Positions 40,644 through 48,930 of a stretch of 64,000 bases of DNA are shown here, piece by piece. Position 1 is the stretch's first letter. Each line of letters begins with the position of its first letter. The notes under the pieces were generated by a model that worked only from the letters and a program-made list of their open reading frames with translations, did not search any database and was not told the DNA's origin. The position numbers and the translations under genes are program-made. The stretch comes from Chitinophagales bacterium (GTDB lineage Bacteria > Bacteroidota > Bacteroidia > Chitinophagales > LD1), in the NCBI GenBank assembly GCA_016786765.1, contig JAEUUZ010000059.1, positions 1-64,000 on the forward strand, given 5' to 3'.

Positions 40644-41336
40644 TTAGGATTTGTATCTGTTGAAAAATTCCTCTTCGTAATTTATGCCAATAGGAATTTG
40701 AACTCCTTCAATAGAAATGATTTTACCACGAACCGATTCTATTCGATTTAATGGAACTATATAAGAGCGGTGTACACGAATAAAGTCGTGGGCCGGTAGC
40801 TTCATCATTACTTTTTTCATGCTTATAATGGATAAGATCGGTTTTTTGGAAAGTTGATGGATTTTGATGTAATCATCCATCGTTTCTATGTACAGAATGT
40901 CTGCAAACGGAATTTTTACCAACGAATATTCTGAACGAACAAATAAATGTTTTACTTCATATATGTTAGATTGTTTTAGATACATGTGATATTCCTTTGC
41001 CTTTTCACATGCTTGAAGAAAGCGTATAAAATCAAAAGGCTTCAATAAAAAATCAATTGCACTTACATTAAACCCTTCAATGGCGTACTCACTGAATGCT
41101 GTTGTGAAGATAACCATAGTGTTCTTTGAAATACCTTTGTAAAAATCAATGCCAAGTATATCTGGCATTTGAATGTCTAAAAATAAAAGGTCAACTGAAG
41201 CTTTATTAAGATGCTTTTCAGCTTCAGAAGTACGACTGAAAGTGTTTTGTAAGTCTAAGTATGGAACACGAGAGCAAAAATCCTCTATGATTTGCAATGC
41301 CAATGGTTCGTCATCTATAGCAATACATTGAATCAT
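40644..41336 (-). CDS. LytTR response regulator
   Basis: 230 residues. Receiver domain (residues ~1-115) with acidic pocket IAIDDE, phosphoacceptor Asp54 (LLFLDIQMPD), Thr in FTTAF and Lys in FLLKPF. The C-terminal half is a LytTR DNA-binding domain (FVRSEYSLVKIPFADILYIE; FIRVHRSYIVPLNRI). LytTR domains bind pairs of ~9-bp direct repeats. The kinase gene overlaps its start by 4 bp (41333-41336). The predicted targets are the two matching direct repeats at 40583 and 42389. Confidence 0.95.
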   Translation of the reverse strand: MIQCIAIDDEPLALQIIEDFCSRVPYLDLQNTFSRTSEAEKHLNKASVDLLFLDIQMPDILGIDFYKGISKNTMVIFTTAFSEYAIEGFNVSAIDFLLKPFDFIRFLQACEKAKEYHMYLKQSNIYEVKHLFVRSEYSLVKIPFADILYIETMDDYIKIHQLSKKPILSIISMKKVMMKLPAHDFIRVHRSYIVPLNRIESVRGKIISIEGVQIPIGINYEEEFFNRYKS

Positions 41337-42337
41337 TGTAAACAGAGTTTTAAAAAGACCGTGTAATGGTTGTCTAGGTCAGTAATGGTTAACTCGTGTT
41401 TGAAAGGATATAAATGTTCTAGGCGTTGCTTTGTATTGGCTATACCAAGACCGTAGTTTACGATCTGAGTAGAATGTAGTTTTGTTTTTTTATTCAATAC
41501 TTCAAGAGTTAGGGTGTTTAACTTGTCGCTGATGATTATGCTAATGTAACAAGGCTCTTCGGTACTTACTCCATGCTTAAAGGCATTCTCAATAAATGGA
41601 ATAAAAATTAGTGGGGCAATCTGATTTTGTAAGTTTTCTATATTAAAATGATAGTTTACGGTTACATTCGGAGTGAGTCTCAGCTTCTGCAAGTCAATAT
41701 AATTACTGATGTAGGTTATTTCTTTGTCAAGCATAACGAAATCACTACTGGTTTCTGTAAACACATGTCGCATGATGTTAGCTAACTTGAGTAACGCTCC
41801 AGGTGTGTTATCAGACTTCTGAAGTGCCATAGAATAAATACCGTTGATAGTATTGAACAAAAAGTGAGGATTGATTTGAGCTTTGAGAAATGCCAGCTCT
41901 GCTTTAAGTTTATGCTCTTCTGCGAGTTGCCAAAAGGAATATATCCGTAAGCCAAAAGAGATGAATAATATGGTGACAAAACGAAATATAATACTGCTAT
42001 ACACCATAGGAAAATTTAGCTTAATCTTGTATACTTCAGCATAAAGTATACTGGCGCTGATTACCACAGGTGCAAGTATTAACATAAGGCCAAGTATTAA
42101 AAAGGAAAAGTAAATCAAATGTTTACTTTTAACATAAAAGCGCGGTATCAGGTAATAGTAATTGACGTAGAAAAATAGAACGATGCAGATATTGGGGATA
42201 AAAATGCCAAAAAGCATTAAGAAGTTTTTCACCTCATCTTCTTTTAGTTTAATGTTTTGCAAAACAAAATGGGGCAGAAGAAAAAAAATCAGCCAAAAAC
42301 ATATTTGAAGAGAAATACTTATTATTTTCTTTGTCAT
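41333..42337 (-). CDS. LytS/YehU-type sensor histidine kinase
   Basis: 334 residues. Four N-terminal membrane helices (residues ~5-26, 37-63, 73-100, 110-135), then the His_kinase domain with KAQINPHFLFNTINGIYS (phosphoacceptor His158) and an ATPase with FIPFIENAFKHGV and a GLGIANTKQRLE G-box. No extracellular sensor domain, so the membrane part probably senses. It is the cognate kinase of the overlapping LytTR regulator. Expression is likely autoregulated through the repeat 52 bp upstream. Confidence 0.94.
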   Translation of the reverse strand: MTKKIISISLQICFWLIFFLLPHFVLQNIKLKEDEVKNFLMLFGIFIPNICIVLFFYVNYYYLIPRFYVKSKHLIYFSFLILGLMLILAPVVISASILYAEVYKIKLNFPMVYSSIIFRFVTILFISFGLRIYSFWQLAEEHKLKAELAFLKAQINPHFLFNTINGIYSMALQKSDNTPGALLKLANIMRHVFTETSSDFVMLDKEITYISNYIDLQKLRLTPNVTVNYHFNIENLQNQIAPLIFIPFIENAFKHGVSTEEPCYISIIISDKLNTLTLEVLNKKTKLHSTQIVNYGLGIANTKQRLEHLYPFKHELTITDLDNHYTVFLKLCLQ

Positions 42338-42388
42338 AAATGTTAAGGTAACAAGTGTTTAAATCAATTCAATGCAAATGAAATAAAT

Positions 42389-42418
42389 TAAAGGCGTATG
42401 TGCCGAATGTAAAGGAGT
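42389..42418. promoter_or_regulatory. LytTR-type direct repeat upstream of the histidine kinase gene
   Basis: TAAAGGCGT-N12-TAAAGGAGT, two 9-bp direct repeats with 12-bp spacer, 52 bp before the kinase start codon. The downstream half-site and spacing are identical to the site at 40583-40612, and flanking AAATTAAAG-like sequence is also shared. It should allow autoregulation of the two-component pair. Confidence 0.65.
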
Positions 42419-42462
42419 ATGAAAGGTGAAAAGGTTAGCTGCTTTGTTTTGGCTTTTACGCA

Positions 42463-42621
42463 TTATTGTAAAATTTTTGAGATAATTTCTTTTTCTTTAA
42501 AATAGAAGAGCCTTCTTCCTTTTTTTTGCTGAAGTATTGCCAATGGTCGTTGCCTATTTTTTTGTATTAACCTCGAAATAGACACCTCAGTTTTCGACAG
42601 AATTTGCTTACTGCTAACCAT
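42463..42621 (-). CDS. Candidate 52-residue helix-turn-helix (excisionase-like) protein
   Basis: ATG at 42621, stop at 42463. SKQILSKTEVSISRLIQKN followed by KKGRRLFYFKEKEII has the layout of small HTH_17/MerR-like proteins: a helix-turn-helix, then a wing of the type 'KxGRRxxFxKxEI'. It lies in the same frame as the upstream kinase gene, eight codons after that gene's stop. It could be a real small regulator or a decayed fragment. The site is not bounded by repeats. Confidence 0.4.
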   Translation of the reverse strand: MVSSKQILSKTEVSISRLIQKNRQRPLAILQQKKGRRLFYFKEKEIISKILQ

Positions 42622-42642
42622 AGCCAGACTGCTAATGGCTTC

Positions 42643-44154
42643 TTACCCCCTCGGCATCTCAATTCTGAATGTAGTGCCTTTATTCACTTCTGAAGATTTC
42701 ACGTAAATTTTTCCATGGTGATACTCTTCCACAATACGTTTAGTGAGCGATAAGCCCAAGCCCCAACCTCTGCGTTTGGTGCTGAATCCGGGTTCAAAAA
42801 TAGTATTGAATTTCCCCTTCGGAATACCACAACCGCTGTCTTTCACATCTACATACACCATGCTCGTTGAAGCACTAATATCAATGCTTAACTTGCCTGC
42901 ACCATTCATAGCATCTAATGCATTCTTCAATAAATTTTCCAAAACCCAATTGAATAGTTGTTTGTTGATATTGAACAACAAATCTTTTTCTTCAATGTGG
43001 ATGCTGAATTCAACATCTTTTGATGAACGTGCTTTGATGTACGTCACGTTCTCTTCAATCGTATCGAACACGGGTGTAGGTTCTAATTGCGGATGGGCAC
43101 CAATTTTCGAAAAACGATCTGCCACTAAAGTCAACCGCTCTACATCATGATCAATTTCCCCAATCACTTCTTCACCTACTTCTTGCAATTTATGCTCGCG
43201 TAAATAATCAACCCAAGCCGCCAACGATGAAATAGGTGTTCCCAGTTGATGTGCCGTTTCTTTTGCTAAACCCACCCACACTTGGTTTTGTTCGGCTCTA
43301 CGGGCATTGCTCATAGCTAGATAGGCAATGATAAGGAATGTTGCAAAAATGAGTAACTGAACAAATGGGAATAGCTTCAATTGTTTTAATGTGGCGGAAT
43401 CGTCAAAATAAATTTTCTGCATCTGATGCTCGCCAAGGTCTATGCTTATTGGCTCGTGGGCAGCTTTCATGCGTTGAATTGTGTGTTGAATTTTAGCAGC
43501 TGTGTTTACTTCCGAAGAATCTATATTACCAAAGGCAATTAGTTTTTCTTGTTCGTCTAACAGTAAAACAGGTGCAGAGGCAGTATTCACTACTACTTCG
43601 TTGATAAACGAGCTAATAATCTCATTAAGTGTGTTTTTTAACTCTGTAAAAAGATTTGAATCTTTATAGTAAATGAAACTGTTTTTTCCCATATAGGAAA
43701 TGGCAATAGGCGGATATTGTCGAAAAGAAACGAAGGCGGAATCAGAAATGTTTAAACGTTCTTTGGGAAGTTGCACCTCAAAGTTCCGAAAGTCAATCAC
43801 TTTGCCGTATTCATTGGACAGCACAACCGGAATATCGTTATTGCCGGTAATAATTTCGCTAAAGAAATTTAATTCTTCATTGTTTTCAACAGTAATAATG
43901 AACTTGGTTGATTGTGCCCAAATATTTACTTTTTTTCGCTCGTCAGCAGCAAGACGTGCAAAAAGATCGTTCGTGTATTTCACCAATTTTGCCCTTTTTG
44001 CAATAGCTTCTGCCCATAATTTAGCTTTCCGTTTTTCTTCGTCAGCTATTTTGTTGGTGATGTAATTAGTGTATAAGCTAGTGGCAATAGCAATCACTAT
44101 CGCCAACAATAGCAAGAAAACTTTATAATTCGATTTTCGGGCGTAAATGTCCAT
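42643..44154 (-). CDS. Orphan membrane sensor histidine kinase
   Basis: 503 residues. Two transmembrane segments (~14-30 and ~262-284) enclose a ~230-residue periplasmic sensor. No clear HAMP. The cytosolic part has HisKA ETAHQLGTPISSL (His302) and HATPase_c boxes LLKNALDAM (N), DSGCGIP (G1), FEPGFSTKRRGWGLGLSL (F/G2). No response regulator gene is adjacent, so it is an orphan. The stimulus is unknown. Confidence 0.92.
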   Translation of the reverse strand: MDIYARKSNYKVFLLLLAIVIAIATSLYTNYITNKIADEEKRKAKLWAEAIAKRAKLVKYTNDLFARLAADERKKVNIWAQSTKFIITVENNEELNFFSEIITGNNDIPVVLSNEYGKVIDFRNFEVQLPKERLNISDSAFVSFRQYPPIAISYMGKNSFIYYKDSNLFTELKNTLNEIISSFINEVVVNTASAPVLLLDEQEKLIAFGNIDSSEVNTAAKIQHTIQRMKAAHEPISIDLGEHQMQKIYFDDSATLKQLKLFPFVQLLIFATFLIIAYLAMSNARRAEQNQVWVGLAKETAHQLGTPISSLAAWVDYLREHKLQEVGEEVIGEIDHDVERLTLVADRFSKIGAHPQLEPTPVFDTIEENVTYIKARSSKDVEFSIHIEEKDLLFNINKQLFNWVLENLLKNALDAMNGAGKLSIDISASTSMVYVDVKDSGCGIPKGKFNTIFEPGFSTKRRGWGLGLSLTKRIVEEYHHGKIYVKSSEVNKGTTFRIEMPRG

Positions 44155-44206
44155 AAAGTAGATTCAATCGGTTTTCGAAACGTTTACTTGATGAACTTAT
44201 TGTTGA

Positions 44207-45655
44207 TTATTTGTTCAATTTACTATTCTTAACGCTATAGCCGAAGTATACAACTAAACCAATACCCAACCAAACAAACAACCGAATCCAGTTTTCTTTA
44301 CCCAAACCATAAATCATAGCAGCACACACCAAAATACCTAATATAGGAACAAATGGTACTAGAGGCGTTTTAAACGGACGCGGAGTATCCGGATCGGTGT
44401 TGCGCATAATAATAATTCCTGCACACACCAATACAAAGGCAAATAAGGTTCCAATACTGGTCATATCCCCTACAGTATCGCCAGGAACAAATGCTGCGAA
44501 AACGCTTACGAATAAGAATAGTAAAGCATTTGATTTGAAAGGCGTTTTAAATTTCGGGTGTAAATCAGAGAATACCGCAGGTAATAAACCATCTTTCGAC
44601 ATCGAGAAAAATACCCGCGATTGTCCCAACAACATCACTAATATAACCGAAGAAAATCCTGCTAATATGGCCACTGTTATCATTATGCTTAACCACGAAT
44701 AGCCCGGCATATAAGTAGTAATGGCATAAGCGACAGAAGCCTCATGACCGGCACCTCCAACACCAAAATCTTTATAATTTGCTACACCGGTTAGCACGTA
44801 AGAGAAAACTACATACAAAAATGTACACACTACCAACGAACCCAAAATGCCTATTGGCATTCCTTTCTGTGGCTCTTTTGCTTCTTGGGCGGCAGTAGAC
44901 ACCGCATCGAATCCAATAAAAGCAAAGAAAACAATACCTGCACCTTTCAAGATTCCTGTCCAGCCAAATTCACCAAATTTACCTGTGTTCTCGGGTATAA
45001 AAGGAACATGGTTTTCGGGGCGAATGAATTTCCAACCTAATGCAATAAACAGCAAAACTATAGCTACTTTTATAATCACAATAATGCCATTTACAACAGC
45101 CGATTCTTGCGTACCGCGCATCAATACTAGCGAGATAATCAATAAAATAAATAATGCCGGTAAGTTAATTAAACCATGTACTCCATCGGCTCCGGTTTGA
45201 AAAGGGGAGTGGCAGTATTCATATGGAATATGCATTCCGAAATTACCTAATAAATTATTAAGATACTCCGACCACGCAATGGCAACAGTAGCTGCACCTA
45301 ACGAATATTCCAGCACTAAATCCCATCCAATAATCCATGCTACAAACTCGCCTAAAGTGGCATAAGAATAGGTGTAGGCACTACCTGCAACAGGTATCAT
45401 AGCTGCAAATTCAGCATAACAAAGTCCGGCAAAGGCGCATCCTAATCCTGCTATCAAAAACGAAATAATAACAGCCGGTCCGGCATGCGAGCCTGCCGCT
45501 GCAGCAGTTCTAACAAATAATCCGGCTCCAATAATTGCTCCAATACCCAAGGCTACAAGTGCTAAAGAACCTAGTGAACGCTTTAACGTATGCTCTCCAC
45601 TGTGCGATTCATCAATTAACAGCGATACACTTTTTTTTCGAAATATGTCTGACAT
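44207..45655 (-). CDS. APC-family amino acid permease
   Basis: 482 residues, about 12-13 membrane helices. The N-terminal IGAIIGAGLFVRTAAAAGSHAGPAV segment (written in parts: GIGAIIGAGLFV, then GPAVIISFLIAG) is the substrate-binding glycine-rich helix of the APC superfamily. The CAT-like layout with EYSLGAATVA and a cytosolic N-terminus fits cationic amino acid transporters, but substrate cannot be decided. It stands alone, 52 bp upstream of the orphan kinase gene. Confidence 0.9.
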   Translation of the reverse strand: MSDIFRKKSVSLLIDESHSGEHTLKRSLGSLALVALGIGAIIGAGLFVRTAAAAGSHAGPAVIISFLIAGLGCAFAGLCYAEFAAMIPVAGSAYTYSYATLGEFVAWIIGWDLVLEYSLGAATVAIAWSEYLNNLLGNFGMHIPYEYCHSPFQTGADGVHGLINLPALFILLIISLVLMRGTQESAVVNGIIVIIKVAIVLLFIALGWKFIRPENHVPFIPENTGKFGEFGWTGILKGAGIVFFAFIGFDAVSTAAQEAKEPQKGMPIGILGSLVVCTFLYVVFSYVLTGVANYKDFGVGGAGHEASVAYAITTYMPGYSWLSIMITVAILAGFSSVILVMLLGQSRVFFSMSKDGLLPAVFSDLHPKFKTPFKSNALLFLFVSVFAAFVPGDTVGDMTSIGTLFAFVLVCAGIIIMRNTDPDTPRPFKTPLVPFVPILGILVCAAMIYGLGKENWIRLFVWLGIGLVVYFGYSVKNSKLNK

Positions 45656-45807
45656 GGTTTGTTTGTTTTTCTAAAACTAAAATTTTATTCGAATATGCTG
45701 AATTTTCGTTATTGAATGTACCAATAGCAAAAAGCTAGTCGAAAATATAGTTTTTGTGTTTTTTGTAAGAAGGCAGTTGCTTTTTCTTTCCGGAGAACCT
45801 CACCCAA

Positions 45808-45826
45808 CCCTCTCCAAAGAAGAGGG
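45808..45826. repeat. CCCTCT-loop-AGAGGG intergenic hairpin element
   Basis: A CCTCACCCAACCCTCTCCAAAGAAGAGGG stretch (written here in part only as CCCTCT-N7-AGAGGG) of the kind widely dispersed between genes in Bacteroidota. It lies in the 244-bp gap between the permease and antiporter genes, where nothing else is evident. No T-tract follows, so terminator activity is doubtful. Confidence 0.5.
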
Positions 45827-45899
45827 CAATGCAATTAGTTGTGAGTAGTATGCACACAATATAAAAATGGAGCGGTTGGTGCAAACACACAACTAAGCA

Positions 45900-47135
45900 T
45901 CATTTCACCGCAACACCTTTCATACTCCAATTATAAATAGGCATAGCCAATAAAGTAGTGCTCACGGCTATCAATACCAAAATCGAAAACGTATTCCCAT
46001 CAATAATTTTATACTCCAATCCAATACTCGCCACAATCAATTCCATCAAACCACGCGCATTCATCAATCCTGCCGTAGCCGATGATTCTCTATTGCTGTA
46101 TCCACTCAACTTCATGGTCACAAATACCGGAATGTATTTACAGGCAAAAGCAAATAAAACAATCACTAAGGTGGGTACAATCAAACCCGGACTAAAAATT
46201 TGCAAGAAATTCGTTTTCAATCCCGAGAAAGCAAAAAACAAAGGCAATAGCATCACTATCACAATGTCTTGCATTTTGTTTTTAATGGTATCCATCATCA
46301 TTTTTTCGCGAGGTATAGCCAAGCCTAAAATGAATCCACCGAATACACTGTATAAACCAATTTTATCGGTAATAATAGCCGCCATCAAAATAGCCATAAT
46401 GATATACGAGAAATGCGTTTGACTCATCTCTCCATCGGCTTTAATTTTTTGCGCGATTTTATTTAACACCGGTCGTAAAAAAACAAACACAAAGAAGATA
46501 AAGCACAACGCCCCAATCAATGTAACAAAGCCCATTCCAAACGAATTGTTCAGCGCTAACGAAGTAATAAAGGCCAATAAAATCCACGTCACCACATCTT
46601 GCGCACTGGCCGATAATAAGGCCAAAGAACCCAGTTTGGTTTGTATTAATTTTTTCTCGTCTAATATGCGCGCCAGCATCGGGAAAGCCATAATCGACAG
46701 AGCCGTTCCCATAAATACAGCAAACACCAAAAACGAAACAGAAGGCAAAGCCAAGGTATCGTAAAATAAATAGGCGGCTACAACACCCATCGCGAAAGGA
46801 ATAACCGTAGCCAACACCGATAATAGACTGGCCTGTTTCCGAACACTGTTATCCACTTTACTAAAATCGATATCCATACCCACCAAAAACATGTAGAACG
46901 AAAGACCAATATTCCCAACAAAATAAATCATCGGTTTCGTATCTGCAAAAAGGTAATTTGTTACCTCAGGCACAATCGAACTAAACAACGTAGGCCCCAG
47001 CAAAACCCCTGCAATCATCTCGCCCACCACTCTAGGTTGGTTGATATATACCATAAACGAGCCCACCAATCGAGCTAAAATAATAATCACCAACATGGCG
47101 GTGGCACTGTGTATAAAAAGTTCTAAGTTCGACAT
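45900..47135 (-). CDS. Cation/proton antiporter, CPA2 (Kef/NapA-like)
   Basis: 411 residues, ~12 membrane helices, no C-terminal TrkA domain. CPA signatures: QPRVVGEMIAGVLLGP, FLVGMDIDFS and the pore motif SAQDVVTW, in which Asp carries the proton/cation; here a Q-D rather than the N-D pair of electrogenic NapA, so an electroneutral exchanger is more likely (inference). LYSVFGGFILGLAIP and GLMNARGLMELI follow. Function: Na+ or K+ for H+ exchange. Monocistronic. Confidence 0.9.
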   Translation of the reverse strand: MSNLELFIHSATAMLVIIILARLVGSFMVYINQPRVVGEMIAGVLLGPTLFSSIVPEVTNYLFADTKPMIYFVGNIGLSFYMFLVGMDIDFSKVDNSVRKQASLLSVLATVIPFAMGVVAAYLFYDTLALPSVSFLVFAVFMGTALSIMAFPMLARILDEKKLIQTKLGSLALLSASAQDVVTWILLAFITSLALNNSFGMGFVTLIGALCFIFFVFVFLRPVLNKIAQKIKADGEMSQTHFSYIIMAILMAAIITDKIGLYSVFGGFILGLAIPREKMMMDTIKNKMQDIVIVMLLPLFFAFSGLKTNFLQIFSPGLIVPTLVIVLFAFACKYIPVFVTMKLSGYSNRESSATAGLMNARGLMELIVASIGLEYKIIDGNTFSILVLIAVSTTLLAMPIYNWSMKGVAVK

Positions 47136-47243
47136 ATTTCAAAAGCTGTAAAGTAAATATAGAATAACCTCGTAATTAACCATTTGTTGGCCTATGCTTA
47201 ATACAAAATCTTCAAACAAACAGCTTAAATCAAAAAATGTTTT

Positions 47244-47313
47244 GGGCGTTTTAACGGGCTTTCCGCTACAATCTTTTGTTCGTGCCTCACAAAAGGATTT
47301 TCGCTGCAATCCC
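47244..47313. repeat. Bacteroidota intergenic repeat element, copy 1
   Basis: Within the 665-bp gene-free gap 47136-47800. Core GGGCTTTCCGCTAC and a TTTTGT/ACAAAA dyad, ending in GCAATCCCT. The same core occurs, inverted, at 47666-47765 and in variant form at 49762-49870. Non-coding; the short reading frames crossing it are not genes. Confidence 0.55.
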
Positions 47314-47372
47314 TGACGCGGCATACTGCTACCATTCAACAATATTAGTCTTCAGACTAAGTAATGATAAGT

Positions 47373-47474
47373 CTATTATAATAAGATAAAACGCAGACTG
47401 CTTCGTTCCTCGCAGTGACGGATTTTTCATCGGTCGTCATTGCGATCAAGCGTCCGCGCTTGAGAAGCAATCTG
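47373..47474. repeat. Direct and inverted repeat block
   Basis: Two imperfect inverted arms: CAGACTGCTTC...TCGCAGTGACG (47394-47420) and CGTCATTGCGA...GAAGCAATCTG (47435-47474), the CGTCATTGCGA type of element common between bacterial genes. It is preceded by a 20-nt A/T-rich tract CTATTATAATAAGATAAAAC (47373-47392), which recurs at 47576. Confidence 0.6.
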
Positions 47475-47575
47475 TGTTTTGTTGAAGTCTTATTCCATGG
47501 TTCTCCTTTGGTTGGTGTTCCGCCACCAACCAATTTTTTTTCAAAGCCTTGACTTCGGGCTTAGTATAGAAAAGC

Positions 47576-47633
47576 CTATTATAATAAGATAAAACACAGA
47601 CTGCTTCTCCGCCTTTGGCGGATCGCAGTGACG
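47576..47633. repeat. Second copy of the direct repeat block
   Basis: Positions 47576-47607 repeat 47373-47404 with one mismatch over 32 nt. It then carries a TCCGCC-TTT-GGCGGA hairpin (47608-47622) and GATCGCAGTGACG. The two copies 203 bp apart suggest local duplication of an intergenic element. Confidence 0.6.
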
Positions 47634-47665
47634 ATAAAATTTTTAATGCATCATAGAACCACCAT

Positions 47666-47765
47666 GCCCGCGTGAAGGATAGCAGCGGAAAGCCCACAGG
47701 GCCGCTGCTTAGCGGCACGAGGACTTGCAGCGAATAGCCTGACCGCACGCAGTAAGGCACGCCCA
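47666..47765. repeat. Bacteroidota intergenic repeat element, copy 2 (inverted)
   Basis: On the minus strand it reads GGGCGTGCC...TATTCGCTGC...GGGCTTTCCGCTGCTATCC, with an internal CCGCT/AGCGG dyad. It shares the GGGCTTTCCGCT core with copy 1. A 104-residue reading frame crosses it and is judged not to be a gene. Confidence 0.55.
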
Positions 47766-47800
47766 GATACTTAAATCAACAAATCTTAAATCTTAAATGG

Positions 47801-48574
47801 CTAAATCTTAAATGAAATTGTCAAGCCATCATACGCAATACGCACGTTTTCCGGCAACTGCTTTTGCATCTCTGCATGCAGTCCAAACTGGTGGCTCAAA
47901 TGCGTGAAATACGCCCGTTCCGGTTGAATGAGGCGCACCATCTCCAACGCTTCTTCGATGGTGAAATGCGCATTGTGTTGATGATGCCGAAGTGCGTTAA
48001 TCACCAATATTTTCGTGCCTTTCAGCAATTCCATTTGATCAGGCGCAACGGTTTTCCCATCGGTGATATAGGTGAAGTCGCCAATTCTAAAGGCTTTCAC
48101 GGGGAGTTTATAATGCATCACCTCAATAGGCTGAACGGTAATATCTCCCACCTGAAACGGAGTGTTATCGATGCGATGAAAATGCACCTTTGGCGCAAAT
48201 TCGTACTCGGTGTTTTTAAAGGCATACGAAAATTGTTCGCGTATCATCTCCTCGGCATAATGGTCGCAATATAGCGGTATAGCCTCGGCTTGGCTAAAGT
48301 TAAACGGACGAATATCATCCAATCCCCCAATATGATCGCGGTGGCCGTGCGTTACTAAAACGGCATCTAAGTGTTGCACCTTTTCGCGCAACATTTGCTG
48401 TCGGAAATCGGGACCCGCATCTATACAAATGGTTTGTGTTGGGGTGCGAATCAATGCGGAAGTGCGTAGGCGTTTATCGCGCGAATCGGTGGATGTACAC
48501 ACCTCGCAATGGCAACTAATAAATGGAACTCCGCCCGATGTACCTGTGCCCAGGAAGGTGATTGAAATCTCCAT
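47801..48574 (-). CDS. PhnP-like metallo-beta-lactamase-fold hydrolase
   Basis: 257 residues. Zn ligands sit in THGHRDHIGG (HxHxDH), a later EVMH, ITDGK Asp and THLSH. The N-terminal LGTGTSGGVP and CHCEVC are typical of PhnP-type phosphodiesterases, which open cyclic ribose phosphates. No phn operon is here, so the true substrate is probably another cyclic phosphoester. Cytosolic. It is 19 bp downstream of the small protein gene and likely co-transcribed with it. Confidence 0.88.
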   Translation of the reverse strand: MEISITFLGTGTSGGVPFISCHCEVCTSTDSRDKRLRTSALIRTPTQTICIDAGPDFRQQMLREKVQHLDAVLVTHGHRDHIGGLDDIRPFNFSQAEAIPLYCDHYAEEMIREQFSYAFKNTEYEFAPKVHFHRIDNTPFQVGDITVQPIEVMHYKLPVKAFRIGDFTYITDGKTVAPDQMELLKGTKILVINALRHHQHNAHFTIEEALEMVRLIQPERAYFTHLSHQFGLHAEMQKQLPENVRIAYDGLTISFKI

Positions 48575-48593
48575 GGTGAAGGTAGTTTAAGGT

Positions 48594-48884
48594 TTAGGCA
48601 GCGTGTTCAAAAAGCGTATTCGGTTTCTGTGCGGTTAACTCGCGAAGAAATTTTTGCGATTCAGGGTCAAGGCTATTGACATCAATGTTCACAATGCCCA
48701 AAATCTCAATCAAACTGTTGATTTTAGCATCTACAGGGTGGAATTTGTTAATCACCACCACTTTTTTGTTTTCCAACAGGCAGTAACCCGAGTTAAACGA
48801 GCCTTTTTCGTAGCGCACAGTGTACCCCGCCTCATCGAAGATGCCTTCAATTTTCTTTTGTGTATGTGCGTTTAAACGAATCAT
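48594..48884 (-). CDS. Small conserved-looking protein of unknown function
   Basis: 96 residues, cytosolic, no motif recognised. Alternation of beta strands (TVRYEKGSFNSGYCLLENKKVVVINKF in two stretches) and two helices looks like a compact alpha/beta domain; RLNAHTQKKIEGIFDEAGY is the N-terminus. It precedes the PhnP-like gene on the same strand and diverges from the barrel gene. Function inference from context is not possible. Confidence 0.7.
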   Translation of the reverse strand: MIRLNAHTQKKIEGIFDEAGYTVRYEKGSFNSGYCLLENKKVVVINKFHPVDAKINSLIEILGIVNIDVNSLDPESQKFLRELTAQKPNTLFEHAA

Positions 48885-48918
48885 GGATAATTTTTTACCA
48901 AGACGAAATTACTTTCTT

Positions 48919-48926
48919 TATTTTTG
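48919..48926 (+). promoter_or_regulatory. Bacteroidota -7 box candidate before the barrel gene
   Basis: TATTTTTG matches the TAnnTTTG consensus. Transcription would start within a few bases of the ATG at 48931, so the mRNA would be leaderless or nearly so. No convincing -33 element was found. Confidence 0.3.
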
Positions 48927-48930
48927 TAGA

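Noticed and set aside
45900-47135. Kef-type potassium efflux with regulatory TrkA domain
   Set aside because: The protein ends without a TrkA-N/RCK domain, so only the antiporter family is supported.
47139-47342. 67-residue reading frame, minus strand
   Set aside because: It covers the GGGCTTTCCGCT repeat element, a frequent source of spurious genes.
47446-47760. 104-residue reading frame, minus strand
   Set aside because: It runs across repeat elements, and composition follows the repeat, not a protein family.
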